From: Mixophyes australis
Lineage: Eukaryota > Chordata > Amphibia > Anura > Limnodynastidae
Direction: 5' to 3'
Assembly (NCBI GenBank): GCA_036250195.1
Contig: JAVHZZ010000008.1
Coordinates: 9,856,934-9,920,933 of the forward strand
Length of the DNA stretch: 64,000 nucleotides
This document shows positions 24,808 to 37,185 of the stretch, one piece after another. The position numbers were made by a program, and so were the translations under genes. Within the stretch, counting starts at the first letter, position 1, and each line of letters begins with the position of its first letter. A model generated the notes under the pieces. The model was not told where the DNA came from and ran no database searches. It worked only from the letters and a program-made list of their open reading frames with translations.

Positions 24808-26310
24808 ATAGACTCTATTGGCTGAAGTTGTATTAGTATCAGTCTAAATACAAGGATGCTTGGGGTGAGTTTACAAATAGTCTCTTCTGTAGCAATCTTT
24901 GATTCCCATCTCCAGCTTCTTTGTCATAGTATAAAAAGTATCCACTATGGTTTCTTGGCAATATTACAGGACCTTGAGTAAAAATCTCCCCAAAATGGCT
25001 TTGTAAATTCCGCAACTGTAGCCAAATATGGAGTGTGTTAAGTTTTCTCAAGACAGAAGGACAGGAAGATTTTTTTCCTTCAAGATTCCACTGGTACAAA
25101 TTGTGTTATATCTACATCTCTGGATGTTTCTTCCTTTTTTAGAATTTGGATAGAATCAGAGCCCAGTAAGGACTACAGCTATTTTACTGCTTGATCTGAT
25201 ACAGGTTTTAGGCCCGGACAGGCTAGGATTAGATCATGCATAGAGATGAGTGAAATTTTACGCATTTCGCAATCGGAATTAGTCCTTAAGTGTTGCCAGT
25301 TCTACCCAAACCACATTCACACAAACAGAGCTAATTGACCATTATTATCCAGTCTATCTTAATAGACTGTAAATTTACCGAAATACGAACTTACAAATAC
25401 AGTAATGAATTGATAAACAAAAGTGGAATTTGAGGATTGTATCACCGGAACTTCACACCTTTGTTAAAACGTTTTCCATAATGAAACTTGATTCGTATGT
25501 AATTTCACCGTATCTTCAGTCATCTCTAGTTAGGTCTTGGATAGATTAAGCATGACATAGGTTCATCGTTAATGGTACAACTCTATGGTCTAGGATTAAG
25601 ACTATTTAGTTAACGTTGAGGTTGGTAGTTTTTCTTTCTACATTTTTTTTAAATCTATTCCTGGAGATTTTAGGATCACTTCGAAAGAGGCAACTCCCCT
25701 CTCGTTTTATATGATGATTGAGAAAAAACTTTGTTTATAATTTCTTCTATTCAAATTGTAGTACTATAAAGATTAATAGTGGAACTCTGTCCTCATTGGT
25801 CCATGATTAATGGCCCTTGTTTTTTTAGATCTGACTCTCTGTACTAAACAATTGTGTTTGGGGTAACGTTCATTATGAGAATTTATAGTCCTCCTTTCCG
25901 GATAAATTTGTACTCTTTTCACAGCTCAGTTAGTGCCCAGCTCAGATGCAGAATGGATAAAATAATAGAATATTTTAGTTTTCGACCCACAGGGGCAGAG
26001 CTTTGATATCAGCCTCTCTTGATCCAAGGCATTTTTCCAATATGGCAATTTCCAATGTGCCCATCACCTTGATATATCCACCCATTGGTTTATGGACATG
26101 GGAGCCTTCCCCTTTTGCCAGGTCTATATTTGCCTGACCATTACTGCCACCTCAAGGCCATGTGGTTAAAAAAAAAAAAATGTCCCAGGCGATGCATTTG
26201 CCAAGCAGTGATACCACTTGTACAGCAAGCCTTCAGTTTTCCCAGGTAATGTCACTTTTAGCTTTGCTGAAGGATAAGTTTACTTTTTGCTTAACCTAAG
26301 TAGACCCCAA

Positions 26311-26462
26311 GGGGTAAATGTATCAACCCGTGTTTATTTAAAACTGCAATTCACGGCGGATTGACATCATAATTTTAAACGGCAATGCCCATCAGGTTTT
26401 GCCTTTAATAAAATTGCTGTTTAAAATAATGATAGCAAACTGCAGATTGATACATTTACTCC
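26311..26462. mobile_element. MITE with family A-type ends, 152 bp
   Basis: Starts GGGGTAAATGTATCAACC and ends with the complement of AGTAAATGTATCAATC. The termini match family A, but the interior is unrelated and lacks the AACCAATCAG core, so this is a sister family sharing ends. Confidence 0.65.
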
Positions 26463-26639
26463 TAAGACTAATTCTCCATAACTAGTGTCAACTTATGTGA
26501 AATATATAAAAGCCACAAAAAGTTTATCCTTTAAACAATAAACTAATGTTCCACCATATTTTATTGTGTCAGTACAGCCCTTTACATAAAGGATGACTGA
26601 GGTGGGTGGGGATGGATGACGCGGTTTACGTCATTGCAA

Positions 26640-26760
26640 CACATTCCTGCCACTTTCCAGAATTGCCTGCTCCTCTGCAGTCCGGGAGGTCTCCCAGTAA
26701 TCCAGGAGTCTCCCGCACATTCTGTGGGAGTGGGCAACGGTGACTCAGGCTCTGCCCGCT
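26640..26760. mobile_element. hAT-like fragment (family F)
   Basis: Contains CCGGGAGGTCTCCCAGTAAT, CCAGGAGTCTCCCGCACATT and GGGAGTGGGCAAC, resembling the right end of the element at 53399-54115. The ends are decayed. Confidence 0.4.
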
Positions 26761-27630
26761 TAGTTAGAGAAGCCCCTCCCTCCTAAGATGCCAGCCTGCT
26801 GCAAAGGAGTGACATGGCAGACATATATAATAAGGTAGAAACACTCCATTTATTTCATGTCTGTTATTAAGCTCAGCCTATTATTCATATTAATGTCCAA
26901 CATTGGATTGACTAGACCTCACTTCCGCCTTTTCATTCAATGTTTTCTGTGTTACATCTGCATGAAACAGCGGCATTGCGCTGGTCTGTTTCTTATGTAT
27001 TCATGCAATCACCGTTTCTGCGTTTTATAACAGGACTTGATTCCCCTTTCATCAATCCGCGCATGTTTCTTCTATTATTTCGGCAAAATTCCCATCTAGG
27101 CATCACGTCCGCACCCCATGCTTGTCATGATACACAACTTGCCACGTTTACAGCTTACATGTGGAAGTCTTTATAGCTGAAACCAAAGTAACCACACATA
27201 TCGTTGCTGCACCGGAGAGCAGACTGTGCTACTTACAACCTAGGTGCATGGAACATCAAATGCTATATTTTCTTTTCCAAAATGCTCTATTTATAAAGAG
27301 AGATTTATTCTCATTTTAATCTATACAAATTGTATTGAAATGCCGATTTGTTTAGAGGACTTTTCCTCTAAATGTTTTAAATATATTTTTCTAAATAGAA
27401 AAGACACAGCATATTTGAAATAAATCAATTATTATGCATTAGGATTGTGGGTTATAGACAAGTGTTAAAGACAACCGGGGATGGTTGACCTAGAATTAGA
27501 CACCTTAAGCCCCGACAACTTTCTATCGGAATATGTGGCCAACTTTATATAAACGATCTGATGGTGAACTTATTAATAATCATTACACCCTTCTTCTTAT
27601 ACTCACCTCGACCTAACTTTGTGCACAAGG

Positions 27631-28532
27631 GGCCTGATTCATCTTCAGTACGAAAGTATATTTTTGCGCCGTATCTTGCCTGAATATTCTCTGCGCTTGC
27701 ACCAGAACAGGAGTTACGCCAATGAACGTGGCTGCGTGCAGTTCATGTACGAACGCCAATGACACATCTGCCTAAGGCTTGAAGAGCGGAACGGGTGGGA
27801 AGGGTGGACGGATGTAGGCAATGAGTGGTAAGGATGTGCCGAGGATGTGCTAACGCAGATGTGACTGATTCAAGCTCTGGCCGTCTCTCAACTATGGGGT
27901 AAATGTATCAAGCTGAGAGTTTTCCGGCGGGTTTGAAAAACCAATCAGATTCTAGCTATCATTTATTTACTACATTCTAAAAAATGCTAGCTAGAATCTG
28001 ATTGGTTGCTATAGGCAACATCTCCACTTTTCAAACCCGCCGGAAAACTCTCAGCTTGATACATTTACCCCTATGTGTTTTTTAGCTGTATCACTTGCCC
28101 CACCTACAGGGCAGGTGTAAGTGTCGACTGGTAGTGATGACTACATGTGTACATGCCAGAACATGTGTTTGCAAGTATGAGAAATTATAAACATGCATTT
28201 TATGTACTGTACACATTAATAACATCCTGTTTTATATGTCATTTAAAAAAAATAATGTTTTTTTAAAAACATTTTTATTAATGATTATAGTATTGAGTTG
28301 TTAATTTCTTTTATAAAATATTTTATTTTGCATGCGTTCTGACCTTATATTGCAGATATGCTTGTGTGTATCCTGCAGTCTGTTCTGTCTGTCTGTTTAT
28401 ACCCTGATTGAAATGGAAACGTATCTTGAGATCTCCTTGTATTTGAATACAGACGTAAATGCGTGCAAGTTACGTGCATTTTTTTTACAATCAAGTTGCG
28501 TTCACCTTGTGTTCAAAGATGAATCAGGTCCC
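27631..28532. mobile_element. candidate DNA element with GGGCCTGATTCATCTT ends
   Basis: Left end GGGCCTGATTCATCTTCAGT; right end is the complement of GGGACCTGATTCATCTTTGA. The terminal repeat is therefore about 16 bp with one mismatch. A family A MITE (27896-28071) sits inside it. No convincing target duplication was found, and the interior has no recognised gene. Confidence 0.45.
27896..28071. mobile_element. palindromic MITE (family A), 176 bp, near-perfect hairpin
   Basis: Termini GGGGTAAATGTATCAAGCTG on both arms and an exact 3-bp TAT duplication (27893-27895 and 28072-28074). The arms match over more than 60 bases, much better than in the copy at 3839, so this looks like a younger insertion. 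Confidence 0.9.
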
Positions 28533-29069
28533 AGATGTTTAACAAACCCTTACAGGAATGGAAACAATATGGGCACGTGTCATTTTTTACAACCCCTCCC
28601 GCTCCTCCTCCCTGCTTGAGAGGCCACTGCAGTTTGGGAGTAACTCACCTGGGCAGCCGTCACCTTCACTGGGTTCTGCAGCTGCAGCAGCCTCAGGACT
28701 TGTCAGTCTGAGTTGGGCTTGAGGCAGGTTTCCTAAATATTTAAAAAATGTCTAGATACCGGCAGAGTGAAGGGAGGGGGCCGATAGGGGGGCAAGGATC
28801 TCCTGCAGGCCTGGTGGAGAGACTAACGAGCAACGAGAAGTGATAAAAATTACATTTGTCCTCAGTTTCCCTTTAATTCATTAATGTATGAATGCTAATT
28901 AACGTCTCCTGCGTCCTCTGAACAATAATCTATTTTACAGAGATAACAAGAGCTTATATCTTCTCATCTTTTGTAATCAACATCAATTTCTCAATAAATG
29001 AATCACTTTGTGACTCTACTTCTCCTACTCTGTATCTGAATTGTTTGGATTCCATAATTGCAAGGTTCC

Positions 29070-29890
29070 CATCAGCACAGAGTATTTCAGGAGATGAATG
29101 TGTTTATCATATGTGAGGCAGTGATATCATCATCACCATTTATTTATATAGCGCCACTGATCCTGCAGCGCTGTACAGAGAACTCTTTCACATCAATCCC
29201 TGCCCCATTGGAGCTTACAGTCTAAATTCCCTAACACACACACACACAGACAGACTATGGTCAATTTTGATAGCAGCCAATTAACCTACTAGTATGTAAG
29301 TGTGGGAGGAAACCGGAGTACCCGGAGGAAACCCACATAAACACGGAGAGAACATACAAACTCCATTCAGATAAGGCCATGGTCGGGAATTGAACTCATG
29401 ACCCCAGTGCTGTGAGGCAGAAGTGCTAACCACTTAGCCACCGTGCTGCCCATATATGTCTACTCATGTGATTCTGTAAGAGAGGAAATGGCTGCATGTG
29501 ACAGGGGCAGCGACATGATCTGAGGAGGGGAATGGAGGCAGCAGGAAGCCACAGACTGAGAGTTATATAGTGGAAGGAGCAGAGTCCCCAGCAGCACAGA
29601 GTATATCAGAAGATGAGTGATGTGTTAGTGAGGACAGGGCTGCATGTGACAGGGGCAGTAACATAATGTGAGGAGGGGAATGGAGGCAGCAGGAAGCCAC
29701 AGACTGAGAGTTATATAGTGGAAGGAGCAGGGTCCCCCAGCAGCACAGAGTATATCAGGAGATGAGTGATGTGTTAGTGAGGACAGGGCTGCATGTGACA
29801 GGGGCAGTAACATGATGTGAGGAGGGGAATGGAGGCAGCAGGAAGTCATAGGCTGACAGTTATCAGGAGATGGGTGATGTTAGTGAGGAC
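29070..29890. repeat. satellite of 149-bp units, interrupted by a SINE
   Basis: The unit landmarks CAGCACAGAGTAT and GGCTGCATGTGACAGGGGCA recur at about 149-bp spacing (for example 29491, 29640 and 29788). One earlier, more diverged unit begins near 29075 and is split from the rest by the SINE at 29125-29452. Confidence 0.85.
29125..29452 (-). mobile_element. tRNA-headed SINE with L2-type tail, inside a satellite
   Basis: Reverse-strand copy from the ATCATCATCACC tail end to the tRNA-like head (complement of ACCACTTAGCCACCGTGCTG). The flanking DNA on both sides belongs to the 149-bp satellite. Confidence 0.88.
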
Positions 29891-30409
29891 AGAGCTGCAA
29901 TCTATTTTTTATGATTATGCATCTGCCTCTGTCAGAGGGTAGGGCCAGCCTGAATTGTGGCCACTTTATCTTGAATTGGTGTTACTATACAGAGGTCAGT
30001 GATCTCTACAGCGATCACACTCTTTACGAACACTTGACAGATAATGAGCGCAGTTTGTAGACTGAGATGTTTCCTGGAAGACCAGCCTTGATTGAATGGT
30101 TTTGTGGTTGACATATCATCTTTTGAGCAAAGCAACGCCCGTGGCTTCCTGATGAGAACATTTAGCTAGTATCAGTAGGATTACTGGGAGACTGAAGGGG
30201 AAGCACAGGGAGCTTCCATCACTTGGACCACAGTTTCTGCATCCTTATGCAAAGCATTGAAAAGGCAATTAAAACGCTGTTGTCCAAGATGTGCGTATGC
30301 AATTCATTCATTCAATTCACAAATGTCTTCTTCAAACCAAATAGCCCAAAAAATCCCTGAGACGTTAATTATTATGGATATTAAATGAGAAATGTCCTGT
30401 GCCAGGTAG

Positions 30410-30434
30410 TGTGTGTGTGTGTGTGTGGGGGGGG
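30410..30434 (+). repeat. TG microsatellite followed by a G run
   Basis: (TG)n of about eight units running directly into an eight-G tract. Confidence 0.9.
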
Positions 30435-31343
30435 TTAATGTCTGTGAATTTTTTAAAGGGAGATTATACTGAAATATAACCAAGTACACATCCCAGCATG
30501 CCCTAGGTGCCTGTATATCACATTTAGGATCATTTCATCACTAGGGGGCACTGTTCCATTTGAGTCTAGTGGATATTTCACTCCACCTGAGCTGACGAAG
30601 CAGAATCTCCAGCAAACTTATGTTAATATATGTAAATATTCTGTGAAATTAGGTGCTCTGTACTAAATGAGTGATGCCTAATGCTGCCAGGGCATGCGTG
30701 TACTATTAGTCCCTTGACGGTTGAAGAGCCACAGGTTGCTGAAGGCAGCTATAGATGATTAATGATTTTACATCAACAGGACAGCTCACAGTCATTAATA
30801 CATTGATGAATGGAGAGAAATCAGGCTCTCTAAACGGAATAACATCTGTTTATATGTTCTACAGAAAATGTATCGAAGAAGAGAAAATACGCTCACATTT
30901 CTAATGGTGAACGTTTACTTATATTCCTGGGATATTAAGGATGAGTGGGAATATATCTCCTCAGTGCACCCAAATCTCAGGATAAATTGACAGCTGTGGA
31001 TGGCGTATATGGAAAGTCAGTTTTAAACTTCTGTTGTGAACTCTTCAGTCACATTTAGACCTCGTACCAACTGGTATTTTTGTAGCATTAAAATAGCAAG
31101 TTAAAACTCATGTCAAATGTAAACATGTCTGACGTGCTTGTTACTAGGGTTTTTTATTTCTAGCGTTTTGAGAACATCGGAGGTCATTGGAGGCTGTTTA
31201 ACTGGTGGCAAATTCACTGAATGGAAGAAGATTCGGTACAATGTAACTCTTGCAAACACTCGTATAAACACCCGTGTGTTTGACGTCATCGGAAACAATG
31301 GTTTCTGTATTCACACCTGTTTACATGCATCGAAATATTGTTA

Positions 31344-31833
31344 GACCTGGTACATACTAAAAAAAATTTTTGACCAATTTGTTATCACTAACGATTTTAC
31401 AAACGGCAATGTTACAATCATCATGCTGATTCATGTGTACACACTATACATGATTTACCTTCTGATTTGTGCTTTTCACCTGGTTCAAGAGCAGTGTAGT
31501 CGGTCTTTCCTGTCACACTGATTAGCACAAGAAAATAAACTTTGACTTTTCCAAAATGTCATTAAAAATGTTGTTACCTTCTGTGACTTTGAAACAAAAT
31601 ATTCAGTCTCAGAACAAACGGATGAATTAATCCACTTACAGTGTGAGTGCATACACACTGCAGTTGGAACGAGATTTATAGTTCTGCTGAACAATCAAAT
31701 GAAACGACGATCAGTACTTTGGAACGATAATCGTTCATCAGGTAAGTATACATACTGATGCAATATCAGGTCAGTCATTTATTGGATGTTTGGCCTGATA
31801 ATTGAGTGAAAAACCTGTAGTGTGTACCCAGCC
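31344..31833. mobile_element. Harbinger-like MITE (family D), copy 2, 490 bp
   Basis: The right end is the complement of GGCTGGGTACACACTACAG; the left end GACCTGGTACATACTA is diverged. It is flanked by an exact TTA duplication (31341-31343 and 31834-31836). Internal blocks TGTACACACTATACATG and GGAACGATAATCGTTCATC are shared with copy 1. Confidence 0.8.
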
Positions 31834-32716
31834 TTAAAAAAAACACTAGTAGAATGAAATTAACGCCATTGATGAGAGATCAATATCCGACACGTAATCA
31901 GTGGACACTTTTTAAAATGTGACACACAGGGCTTATGTATTGAGTATACACAAAACTTAGGCAATGGTTTTAAGTGCAAAATATTTGGCAAAACAACCCC
32001 CCACCCCCCTGCCAAATGAATTTGATAGAAGGTAAATGCTCCATTTAAGCTGAGCAATCTGCAAATGATAGTGTTAAAAAGAAATTGTTATAAAAAATAT
32101 GTTAAGAGTTGCACAGGACAGCAGATTATCAATGCAGCTCTTCAAGGGGCGTTGTTGTTTGACCGCACTTTTAACTCTTGTAATTTCCAGAGCACACAGC
32201 TCAGAGCAGGCCTAGGAAAACTGTGACTTTCCCAGAATGCTGGGTCTTGTAGTTCCACAAGTTGCCTACACCGGGTATAGGTGGAAGGATGCTCGGGGCC
32301 AGTCCTTTCTGGTGCAGCTGTAGCATCATCACCTGTTCGTTTAGACACCGTTGCAGAACACGACCGTCCAACGTAACCCTTTATTACTTCCCACTTAATT
32401 TGCTATTGCTAATTGATGAGAGCAGCGGTGTTAATCATTAATTAATGCTACCCTGGCCACTCCCATAGTAAATTATGTGGGAACTATGGGAGCAGAGCCT
32501 CTTTTCCTGACCCGTAATATTAAGGCTCTATTTATGTGCATTGATCACATGACTAATTAATTTACAGAGAACAATTATTAATCAGTCATGCAAGCTGAGC
32601 CGGTTATTTCTTAATGTGTCGCTAGTGGCTACAGACATGGATTGTTAATTTATTACTCATACTTATAGGTCCAAGTTTAGAGCAGAATAGAACAGGTTTA
32701 GTATTAAACATGGTTT

Positions 32717-32753
<37 letters not shown>
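32717..32753. repeat. TA microsatellite
   Basis: Alternating TA with one G interruption. Confidence 0.95.
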
Positions 32754-33968
32754 CAGACTTGTGCCTGGTAGTGCCACCATATTCTGCTCTATCACTGTGC
32801 TGGTGGCTATTGGTTGGATGGATACCAAGGCTGTAATCATGTACATCCACGTACTTGGCTCTCTCCTCCAACATTTCAAATGGTTAACTAGAGACATTTA
32901 AAAGGGGGGAGGGGCACATATTTTAATTCCTAAACCCCAGTGGAACAGCAACGTGTATATTGACCATCCTGCCCCCAGCATCATCATTCCAATGCCACAT
33001 AGATTTCAAATCCCATCTTGGTGAACTGCTCACTCTGGGACTTCAAAGTCTTGTGACATTAGCTGGATAACGTTCAGCGAGAACAACAATTGCTGTTTCC
33101 AACATCTTAACTCCTGTCAAGGTGTGGAAACTTTTACATATATCTTTGTGAATGTGACAATAATGCCTTTTTATTTAGGACTGCTTTGTATTTTAGGTTT
33201 ATTGGTCCGTTAAGATTTACTAATTGTCACTAATAAATGGGAGGAATTTTTGGGGGGCATTCAGTGAGTGCGCTGGAGCCAAACACCTAGAAATGCAGAC
33301 CCTCCCAGCGTGACCCATTAACTACCCTTCATCATCCCATTTATTTTGCAGTTACCTCTCCTGGATTCATTAAATGATTTCACAGCACCCCAGTTGTTTA
33401 TTCAGCCCGTATAACTGCAATGGTGAATTAAGTGAGAAGTTCGGGGTCATAGGGTTTCGTAGTGGGTACAGTATACGATTAGCTACTTTGGGGGACTGCT
33501 AAAGATACAATGATTCAGCTGAATGATTTCTGACTTTACTGACATTCCGATCTGCTGTCTCTTCCTGTTGCTAGGTTTTAATTTGATCCCACATTCTTGA
33601 GTGTTCAACGTGCAAAATTATTGTGGGCTAAATACAGTAGTGAGGCCGTAAGGTGTTTTCTGTGGTTTTTATGGGGGTCTCTGGCTACTTTATTGTAGGA
33701 TAAGATCGTGGCTAAGGCTATTATCGATGACCTTTAAACATTCGTCTTCATCACTATATAATTATTGTTTTATTATTTGGGTATGTTCTATTTACTTTGA
33801 TATATTGATATAGGGTACACATATTTAGACTGTGTGAGTCGATTCTATACTTAATGTTAGGCAGACACGCAGGGCCTATTTCAGAGTGAGCCGTATCCCC
33901 GTTTGCGTAACGCTTCTGTGCGTTTTTCAACACTGCGCATGCTTAGAAAGTGAAAGGAGACCTACAGT

Positions 33969-35576
33969 CAGGGCCTGATTAAGGGTTCTGGCCGCCCTAG
34001 GCTAATACGGCCGCAGCGCCCCCCCCCCCCCCCCCCTCCTCCGAATATATAGGTGTATAGGAACACTCCTGAATATGAATGTTCAGGTGTATTCTCCAGC
34101 ATTCAAATTTAGACAGATTGTGCCATTGTCTCTTACCTGTCCTTGCTCTTCTCTCTTGCAACTTTGTTATCCTCTCGCTGGCTTCTGGAAAGTTGGCGTC
34201 CTTTTTTGAAAATGCAAAAATGTATTATAATGCAAACCCTGAATGATTAGGCCCTTTAGTTAAAACAAAACACTCCATTATGGCCAGCTAAAAGTACCCC
34301 ATTGGACAGGCATATATAAGCAATATCTGAATATTTGTTGTCAATCAAATACAAACCTCTACCAGCCCCATCTCACTAATATTTAGTATTCTAGTGATTG
34401 CTGAGACCACCCATGTGACCACCACACAATCATGAGATTCTGCCCCCCAAAGCTGCTCTATTTTTTAAATACCCCCTGCAGCCATTTTCCTTAACCACAA
34501 CCCCCCCCACAGCCATTTTCCTTAACCCCTGCTGCAGCCATTTTCTTTACCTCCCACCCTGCAACCATCCCCCTTGCAGCTATTTTCCTTACCTCCACTC
34601 TGCTAGCTAGCTATCCCCCCCCCCGTCACATCAAAACGTCCCCAGTCACATATATCAGCCCCCCTCCTCTGCCCTCCTTCATACATATCAACCTCTCTCC
34701 CTCTCTATAGATTTTCATGGCAGCCCCCCCCCTTCCACCCTATAGATTTGTATGACAGTCCCCCTCTCCCTCCCTATACATATGCATGACAGTCCCCCCT
34801 CTCCCTCCCTATATATATGCAGGGTAGTCCCCCCCTCCCTATAGATATGCAGGGTAGTTCCCCCCCCCTCCCTATAGATATGCAGTGTAGTTCCCCCCCT
34901 CCCTATAGATATGCAGGGTAGTTCCTCTCCTCCCTATAGATATGCAGGGTAGTTCCCCCCCCCTTCCTATAGATATGCAGGGCAGTTCCCCCCCCTTCCT
35001 ATAGATATGCAGGGCAGTTCCCCCCCTTCCTATAGATATGCAGGGCAGTTCCCCCCCCTTCCTATAGATATGCAGGGCAGTTCCCCCCCTCCCTATAGAT
35101 ATGCAGGGCAGTTCCCCCCCTCCCTATAGATATGCAGGGCAGTTCCCCCCCCCTATAGATATGCAGGGCAGTTCCCCCCCCCTCCCTATAGATATGCAGG
35201 GCAGTACCCCCCCCCCTCCCTATAGATATGCAGGGCAGTTCCCCCTTCACTGTAGTTGTGCCAGCGTCGCTCCTCTCCTCAGATCAGCAGATAGGAAGTG
35301 AAGACGTCCTGCTTCCTGTCTGCTGCACAGCAACAGGCAGCCTGGCGATTGGCTGTGTGTTGCTAACCACTGACCACCAATGCTTTTGATCGTCAAGCCC
35401 TCCACCCCCCCCCCCCCCGCGGCGACCCCCCCCTCCCCTCCCCCACCCCGAAAAAAAAAATGAATGAAGAAAAAAAAAAAATGAAAAAAAAAAAAAAAAA
35501 TACCCACAGTGCCGCGCCCCCGGGACCCAGCGCCCCAGGCTGCAGCCTGGTCAGCCTAGTGGTTGATCAGGCCCTG
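33969..35576. mobile_element. hAT-type non-autonomous element, 1608 bp, with internal minisatellite
   Basis: The ends are CAGGGCCTGATTAAGG and the complement of CAGGGCCTGATCAACC. Both flanks carry the identical 8-bp sequence CCTACAGT (33961-33968 and 35577-35584). An 8-bp duplication with CAGGG ends is the mark of hAT transposition. The interior has poly-C tracts, a poly-A/G tract near 35448-35500 and a large minisatellite. No transposase frame is present. Confidence 0.88.
34700..35250. repeat. minisatellite, about 30-36-bp units, roughly 15 copies
   Basis: Units of the form TATAGATATGCAGGGCAGTT followed by a variable C-run and CCTCCC. Unit length varies mainly through the C-run. The array lies wholly inside the hAT-type element and becomes more regular towards its right end. 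Confidence 0.93.
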
Positions 35577-35819
35577 CCTACAGTATCTAGGTTGAAGTGT
35601 TCCACCCTTCTCAAAGTGTACTTCTCTCACACCAAGTCTTAAAGCTAGTAAGTTAGTGACTCTGGTTTTATTTCTGAAACTAATTTGTGCAACTTATTTT
35701 GTATGTCTTGTTATTAACTGTTTTGTAATTAAGCCTTGGAATTGCTTTCCCCTGCTATAGTCCCACCAGCCCCAGCTGGCAAAGCCTAGTGCTGGTTCCT
35801 GTATTGCCGGTTTAAATTT

Positions 35820-35945
35820 AATGATTAATAGCAACATTGTGACTCTCGACTTTACAACCTATCGACATTTTAACCCTGTCGACCTAATTAACTTGTTGAC
35901 ATTATGAATGTCAACACTTTCATTGTCAGCATTTTGACCACTCTC
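35820..35945. repeat. degenerate TCGACATT-type repeat
   Basis: Recurring near-palindromic phrases such as TATCGACATTTTAACCCTGT, GTTGACATTATGAATGTCAA and GTCAGCATTTTGACC. Probably an eroded foldback or tandem repeat. The boundaries are approximate. Confidence 0.5.
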
Positions 35946-37000
35946 AAAAATATATACAAAACAAAATAGTAATTTCTTCAGTTCATTCTTTGCAAATACA
36001 ATTCACAGTAAATTCACAGATAAAATGGGGGAACCCATGTGACAAGAAGCATAAACTGCTTGATTCAGCAATAATTAGAACAGATAGTTGATTAATTTGC
36101 CTTAAATGATCCATTATAACAAATTGATCTTCATCTGCAGTAAGGAATCTCCCTTGAAATGCTCTCCATTGCCCTCTAGTGGTGACAGGCAAGCTGTATA
36201 AATAAAGTAAATGCGACATAGTGCAATACAAACGTTTGGCCCAAAACAAAGCTGTTTATTTTGCATTTTTCTTGTATGTTTTTGTCTATTATTTTTTTGT
36301 GTGATTGTGGTTATTACAAATTACATACATTTATGTAAGGCCACATTACCATGCAAAATATCAGCAATCAAATCTGCCTCTCTGTATATAATTATTATGA
36401 TTATTATTATTATAATAATACTGGTCCCCGGTACTGTGCTCTTCGGTTATCTCAACCACGTGATGCCTGAACACTACTGCAGCATCAATTTGCCAAGGAG
36501 AGTAGAACTGGACAAAACAAGTTTATTTAACCAATTGGCGAGAACAAAGAATTGTACATCCACATGTGATTCATCTGTTCTAGGGATTTTACAGAGATAA
36601 TTGTTTTTTTTAACACAATAGCTTTGCCCTGTTTCCCACGTCATTGTTACGGTTTTCAGGAGTTTTCTATCAGTCAGTGTTAGCGCTGGCCTTCCTAAGG
36701 TGCGGAGTCTAACAAACCACCCAGTCTTCACCAAGAACCGCCGCAAGGCGGGATGGATTTTGCTGCAGGAGGTCCTCAGGTTACGACCCTTAGGTTAGCC
36801 CACTGACGTGATAGGTGACAGACATTTGGTAAGAGATCCGGCATAATAATGGAGAATAGACTCTGTAGAAGTAGTGTAGTATGGCACAGAGGAGCAGGAT
36901 CAGTCAGCTGAAGAAACACAGCACATACTGAAGAATCCAAGCTGTAAACAGCGGAACACTGAGTCAGATACACTAAGACACACCACACTCAGGAGAGTCG

Positions 37001-37185
37001 CCGGGTCGGATACACAGGTGAACAGGCAGCAGAGTAGTCAATAAGGATAGCTGGGTCAGATACACTGGTGCACAGGCAGCAGAGAAGTCAATAAGGATAG
37101 CCGCGTCGGATACACCGGTACACAGGCAGCAGAGTAGTCACTAAGGATAGCCGGGTCAGGTACACAGGCAGCAGCGGAGTCAGAA
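37001..37185. repeat. 50-bp minisatellite, about 3.6 units
   Basis: Units start at 37001, 37051, 37101 and 37151, exactly 50 bp apart, with variants of CCGGGTCGGATACACAGGTG and GGCAGCAGAGTAGTCA. The last unit is shortened. The surrounding 36640-37440 is non-coding; it may be old retroelement leader DNA, but I could not show that. Confidence 0.88.

Noticed and set aside
35101..35301. Repetitive open frames in the 34.7-35.3 kb region as proteins
   Set aside because: They are by-products of the minisatellite unit inside the hAT-type element.
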